Below are positions 59,001 to 64,000 of a stretch of DNA of 64,000 nt, in pieces (the stretch's first letter is position 1; each line of letters opens with the position of its first letter). The position numbers and the translations under genes were made by a program. The notes under the pieces were generated by a model, which saw only the letters and a program-made list of their open reading frames with translations, ran no database searches and was not told the DNA's origin. The stretch comes from Quillaja saponaria (lineage: Eukaryota > Streptophyta > Magnoliopsida > Fabales > Quillajaceae). The stretch spans positions 16,721,994 to 16,785,993 of the forward strand of contig CM055614.1 of NCBI GenBank assembly GCA_029379385.1. The letters are read 5' to 3'.

Positions 59001-59523
59001 ATTAGTCATGCTGATGCTATAACGTCAATCTCTAGCTTATACACGCTTAAATATTCAGCGATCTATGCCACCTCAAAATTCAACCAATATTTCATCGCAC
59101 ATATGTATTAATGTCTCATTAAATAGATAAGGGATGAAGCTCCACATCTTTGAAGCATTAGCTGAAAGGAAAAATAAATAAAAAATTGATGACGTAGCAT
59201 ACTTTTGTTAATATATACTCCCTTCATGCCTTTGATACAACTTACTATTCAACTAGCTGATTGGATCATTCGGTTCACATAAAACCAACAATATTGGATG
59301 GGTCTAAATCTGTTTTATATAAGATAAGAAATCTGCAGTGAACAAAACTAGAAATTAGATTTGTTCTCGGATTTTTGGTGAACCAACCCGTCCAGTCCAA
59401 TTTTAGAAACATTGCAAAAACACTTCATCTGTTTCTATTCCAAATAACTATTGAGGTACCACAAAAAAAAAAAAAAAAAAACAGGAATACCAAATGAATG
59501 CAAAACTCAGTTTTAAGTACAAT
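59001..59523. other. Intergenic or 3' UTR of the MORN gene
   Basis: Lies just beyond the minus-strand stop codon of the MORN-repeat gene. It contains an A19 tract near 59462-59480. No separate gene is seen. A poly(A) site for the MORN gene is expected here on the minus strand but I could not pick one with confidence. Confidence 0.4.
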
Positions 59524-62500
59524 TTATCCAGCATCAGCATCCAATTGCTCGCAGTTTAAGAGAACACCGTGTTCCCATTGCTCAATACACCTGTAAGTAT
59601 GGGGATGATAAAATAAATGAATCAGATAATAGGGACTTAACTGGCAGTAGATATTTTTTAGGATCTATCGTTGTACTTTTCAGTTTTAGGTTCAGGATCA
59701 AAATTAATCACAAACAGTAAATGACTATTACTCAAGTAGATCCAAAGAATCCCTTGGTAATTGTACCCAAACATGAAATCACCAGAATTGATGGAAAATT
59801 GAGACAACAAAAATTAACCAAAAGGATAGATCTGTCCATGACAGAACGAAAGGGCGAAACATGTATAAATTCCATCAGATAAAGGGAAGAAAAAACAAGG
59901 AACTACTGTCCGCACTTTGATGGTCAATCTTTTTCTTTCACCTTCCAGTTATTTTAAATTAGGACCAAGACCATGAGCTCCTCAAGAATGCATCTACATT
60001 AACAAAAATGATTAATTATTTTTTACAAGCTATCAACTTGGAGAAGATTATGCTTTATTTTTATTTTTTATTTTGTGGTTTCAATATATCTAATAGATAG
60101 ATAACACAAAAAGCAAGGATATAGCTCTCACTAACTCTGATTTCTGCCCAAGATCTAAAACCCAAACTCATCACAAGTATAATCATAAATGTAAGGAAAC
60201 TGTATATAAACAGCAAGTATGTTTCCATAATAGAATATATGTTCCTATAATTTGTAAATATCCCCAAAGTAGAATTTTCCTAAAATAGGTTGAGGTATGA
60301 AGCACGGATATGGTATCACATACAATACATATTGGATACAGATACGGTATCAGATACAATATGTATCAAATACGAAGATAAGACAATTTCTAACAATCTA
60401 GGATACAATACGTCTAGAATACGTTGAATTAAATAATTATTATATAAAAAAATTATTTAAAATTAATATCATAAGAACACCGTTGTTGATTATAAAGTAT
60501 AGCATTCTTTTGGAAAGATGATAAAAAAAAATATAATTAATATATAGCTTATGAAATAAAAAAATAATAATAAATGTGTCAAGGTAGATAGAAATTATTT
60601 TGAGATAAAATAACATTACACCTAAGCTCAGCAATCTATATGTTCTAAAAGAAGGAAAGGAATAAACCAAGCCCATTAAGTGGCCAAAAGAGAAAAAAGT
60701 AGAAAACACTTCACCATTGATATCAATTCCAAAACGCAAGTTTTTTGGATAAACTTTAGAAACCTAAAAGACAAAAACATGATTGATACATCATTCGACC
60801 AAGGAGGAGTTTCCAGACTAGGATTTTCATCACGACAAGATGGATGTGTGATATGCTAGAGGAATCCAACCACAGACACTCAAATCATCAACGAAGGGAA
60901 AAGGGGGCTAAAAGGGGAACGAAGGATTTGCAAGATTGTCGATTCCTTCTTTCTTAAATCTCTGGTTTTGGGATGTTACTGTGGATGAAATTAACATAGA
61001 ATGTCAAGGTAAGTCAGCCGTATCCAGTCTTGTATGCTTCGTATCGAAGCCGTAAAAAGCCATATTTAAATAAATAAATAAATTATTATTATTATTCAAT
61101 ACGTATCCAGGCGTATCCGTGCTTCATAAGTTATTAATCCTTTCCTCCCTGTTGTGACAACCGAGTGAGTCTGAAAGAAAAGATGGAATCATGAATACTT
61201 TGAAGAATCCAACAATCCAAAAGAGAAGAAACTAAAGAGGGTCTACTTATTGGGTACTAAAATGCTCTATTCCACTGACTACTGCCTGCAACTAGGGTTT
61301 AAATTTGAAATTCTGGTTTCCCTCCACTGGTTCCTCCACCTGCCAGCGCATGACTCAATTTTCTGATAGATTTTCGTCTGATTTTTTTCTCTGTTGGGGT
61401 CGACTAGCCAGTTCCCTTCTCCTAAACCTTTTTTGGTGTGTTGTTTTGTACATGTTCGCTGCCTAGGTTGCCTATGGGTGGTTCTAGGTTTTTTGTGGTG
61501 GAAGCTAAAAGCTTTGAGCTCATTCTTGAAGAGGGAGGGCCGTTTTTTCATCTGAAAGTAATTGAAAGGAGAAAGGCTTGATGAGATCCATGTTAAACCA
61601 TAGTTATCAGAAATCCCTACTAAAGTAGCGACTTACAAATAGGATCCTTTAATCTCAATAGAGAGTCCTTGTCGACTTAGAATGCTACTCTCAACATTCC
61701 GAGCATGAAAATCAAAGATGACACAAACAAAATCATAAATCAACAAGAAAAATATTTACCTAGATAACCCACAACCAAAAACAATGATGACTTCTAAATT
61801 GTTTCCATTTGCAACCATGTTGTTGTCTATTCTTTTCTTTAGGATGGAGAGCAAACACCCAACTTTTCATTTTCTATTATATTTATATGTTTAATTATTT
61901 TAATAATAGTTATATATATATATGAAATTATTAGATATGTGATCTTAAAAAACGTTCCACGTTCCAACCTAACGTATTTCATTCCAACTAAACGATCCGA
62001 ATAAGCCTAGCCATGTCATGCCACGTTCCGGGATAAATGACATTCTATGTTCCCGTTCTGTGTACTGTATCAATTCGCGTACTAGGTAACTATGTGTTAA
62101 ACTTTAGTTAGAAAGAATATTTTGTTTGTGGAAATGTATTTAGGTTTCGGGATATCTTCATACATCCAGAAATTTGAAACACCTAACATTGATCTTTTCA
62201 AAAGTTGGACTTGTTTATTTTGCTTAAGCAATAACTAAAGGTGGTGATGATTCAAACAAAATAAAGCAATTGTGAACATGGGCATGAAATGTTGTAGAAA
62301 AACTATAATACGTGTTAAATAAAATAGATGTGAAAAAGGGCACCACTGGTGAGAAATGCACAATGGGAAAGAGGAAAGGGCACAGGAGAGGGCACTACTG
62401 GTGAAGGAGGCATTGCTGGAAAGTTCACGCATTTACTATTTAAGCTGTCGAACCCTAAAACAAAATGGCTTGAAAATGAGAGGGATTGAGCTATCCTTTA

Positions 62501-63828
62501 GAAAAAATAGATAACTAATGATAGAGAAAAGAGAAACTAAGCTTGAATGATGACTAGCAGCAAAACCCTTTTTTTTCCTTCTTCTTTTTCTTCATGTGGC
62601 AGCTAGATATTTTTCATGTGACTGTTAGAGAAAAGAAAAAGAGAATTAAGATTTTTGAAAATCAAGCCAAGATTGGGCTTGGGATTCAAATCTGCTCGGG
62701 TACCATGTTAAATAAAATAAAATGATGAAAAGGGTTATAGCTTGAACTATTCAAATTCCTACACCCAAAAGCTTTATTTATAGTAAACAATGAAAGATAG
62801 ACTTCGATGTCTAAGCAATGTGGGACTACACTACATTAATATTATGTTTCTAACACTCCCCCTCAAGATGGAGTGTAATAATGCTCAATCTTATACAAGT
62901 AAAACCTAATTATCAATCTTGACACTATCTCTCACTTACAAAAATCTAAGAACAATAGGTCAAAAAGTAAATAGAATGAGAAATGATTATAGTTTCAATC
63001 CGTTTAACAAACATCAACTAACAATACAATGTGAAAAAGGGCACCACTAGTTAGGGAGGCACAACAAGAAAGAGGAGGATGCATGAGAGGGCACTGGTGA
63101 GGAGGCACAACTAAAAAGTTAACACGTTTACTTTTTGAGCCATCAAACCCTCTAAAACAAAATAGGCTTGAAAATGAGAGGGGTTGAGCTATCCCTTAGA
63201 CAAAATAGATAACTAAGGATAGAGAAAAGAGGAAAAAACTAAGCTTGAATGATGTCTAGCAGCGAAACCTTATTTTTTCTTCTTTTTTATGTGGTGGTTA
63301 GAGGAATGAAAGATGATTCTAGTACCATTTTAATTAAAATAGAATGAGGAAAAAGGTTAAAGCTTGAATTATTCAAATCCTACACCCATAAGTTTTATTT
63401 ATAGTAAACAATGAAAAATGAACTTCCACATCTAAGTAATTTGAGACTACACTAATATTATTTTTCTAACAATACATATTTGATTTTCTTTTCCTTTTAA
63501 AGTAGCACATACATCAAAAGCATATTACAGAAGTGCAGTAAACAGAAGCATGATACAGTGACCAACTCATGCTGCCTAAGGGGACAATATTCTCATTAGC
63601 ACTCTGAAATTGAATAGTGATTTAAACAAACTAGATAGGTAAAGTAATTGAACTTTTATACCTTGTTCCATTAGCATTGATACAAAGAAAGTCTCCATGT
63701 CGCCATCCATTTTTAAAATTTCCAAAGAAGGCATCACCCGACATTGTGTAGAAACGACTTTCACCATTAGCCTTTCCCTTCCAAAAATTTGCAAACCAAC
63801 GTTCACCACTGTTGAAATAAAACCAACC
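59524..63828 (-). CDS. MORN-repeat protein, last two exons (5' partial)
   Basis: Exon 63662-63828 is bounded by CAG and GT on the minus strand. It reads GWFYFNSGERWFANFWKGKA, then GESRFYTMSGDAFFGNFKNG and WRHGDFLCINANGT. This is two to three MORN-type repeats (G-x-W/Y..F..G...G.g.f). It ends in two bases of a codon. A second exon, 59524-59590, starts after CAG with the missing base and gives CIEQWEHGVLLNCEQLDADA-Gly, then a stop at 59524-59526. The intron is 4.07 kb. MORN repeats mediate membrane or protein contacts. In plants a C-terminal MORN region occurs in the chloroplast-division protein ARC3, and the WFANFWKGKANGE phrase suggests that candidate, from memory only. The upstream exons lie beyond the window. 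Confidence 0.75.
60296..61128. mobile_element. DNA transposon remnant with 17-bp inverted ends and GATAC repeats
   Basis: The ends TATGAAGCACGGATATG (60296-60312) and the complement TATGAAGCACGGATACG (61112-61128) match at 16 of 17 positions. Just inside both ends are repeated GGATAC, GATACGG, CGTATC motifs (60312-60425 and 61017-61115). Length is 833 bases with no transposase. Structurally it is a non-autonomous TIR element; no target duplication could be read. It lies in the large intron of the MORN gene. Confidence 0.7.
61129..62326. other. Intron sequence, no gene seen
   Basis: Part of the MORN gene's last intron. The 90-codon minus-strand ORF at 61279-61551 has no recognisable domain. 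A cluster of GTTCC motifs with AACGTTCC-like phrases (61950-62060) resembles a repeat end, but no partner was found. Confidence 0.4.
62706..62855 (-). repeat. LTR-like segment, left copy
   Basis: On the + strand TGTTAAATAAAATAAAATG to GTTTCTAACA, followed directly by the C-rich complement of a purine tract. It shares AAGCTTTATTTATAGTAAAC with the right copy, apart from one substitution. Confidence 0.65.
63328..63471 (-). repeat. LTR-like segment, right copy
   Basis: On the + strand TTTTAATTAAAATAGAATG to TTTTTCTAACA. It is diverged from the left copy but colinear along its length, with the same flanking ACCA at the left edge. Confidence 0.6.
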
Positions 63829-64000
63829 CTGCATAACCATACAAGAGTATCCACTTCAGGATACACTACAAAGACCTCGAGTTTAAGACTTCTACTGAAG
63901 TTCAAGACCTATTACTAATACAATAAAACCATATTCTATCTGTTATGAAATATATATATATATAAGGTGTACAGAAACTGATTGGTGATAGAAAAAGCCT

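Larger units (their letters stand above)
62327..63471 (-). mobile_element. Short Copia/TRIM-like remnant with duplicated LTR and leader
   Basis: Two LTR-like segments of about 150 bases (62706-62855 and 63328-63471) end in TTCTAACA on the + strand. Each is preceded by a similar block of about 300-380 bases (starting GTGAAAAAGGGCACCACT at 62331 and 63031; sharing GAGAGGGATTGAGCTATCC or GAGAGGGGTTGAGCTATCC). Next to the first LTR is ACTCCCCCTCAAGATGGAGT, a typical Copia polypurine tract read on the minus strand. GGTACC(A) at the other LTR edge resembles a decayed Met-tRNA primer site. There is no coding sequence. It lies within the MORN gene intron. Confidence 0.6.

Noticed and set aside
63576..63905. 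109-codon minus-strand ORF at the right end
   Set aside because: Overlaps the MORN exon in another frame; the MORN frame has family motifs and fitting splice sites.

Overview
This is plant nuclear DNA, most likely from a dicot. It is AT-rich and intron-containing, and is filled mainly with transposable elements. Two host genes are only partly inside the window. At the left end are the last three coding exons of a xyloglucan endotransglucosylase/hydrolase (XTH) on the + strand (101-2017). At the right end are the last two exons of a MORN-repeat protein on the - strand (63662-63828 and 59524-59590), joined across a 4.07 kb intron that holds at least two mobile-element remnants. I see no rRNA, tRNA, CRISPR array or bacterial-type operon.

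From left to right: XTH (to about 2.2 kb); an inverted-repeat DNA element with a second one inside it (2.8-4.2 kb); AT-rich DNA; a minus-strand copy of a large LTR-like repeat, here called family L (5.5-7.2 kb); a 100-N assembly gap; an integrase-deleted Ty3/gypsy element with both LTRs (7372-11645); a stack of nested plus-strand family L copies (13.0-25.7 kb); a 2.9 kb minus-strand copy (25.8-28.7 kb); a Copia 3' remnant (29.0-29.4 kb); AT-rich DNA; a LINE RNase H remnant (31.7-32.2 kb); a degraded endogenous pararetrovirus of Caulimoviridae type (32.2-38.4 kb); further family L copies (38.8-45.1 kb); a LINE reverse-transcriptase remnant (45.1-46.4 kb); a decayed Copia element (46.4-49.4 kb); a minus-strand family L copy split by a plus-strand copy, itself split by a fairly young Ty1/copia element (49.4-59.0 kb); then the MORN gene.

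The dominant structural feature is family L. I count ten copies of its diagnostic roughly 1 kb 3' module, six on + and four on -. Where both ends are visible the sequence starts TGTGATAAC or similar and ends GTGTGACA or similar. Two insertions interrupt another copy of the same family and have near-matching 5-bp flanks. After later insertions are removed, several copies come to about 4 kb. No gag-pol of this family is present, so I read them as very large solo LTRs that inserted into one another; a non-coding element is the alternative.

All mobile-element coding regions carry stops, frameshifts or deletions, so no element here looks able to move on its own. The Copia element at 52.3-56.5 kb is closest to intact, with pol in two frames and three in-frame stops, but it has almost no gag. 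Percent identities and lineage names are judged by eye only.
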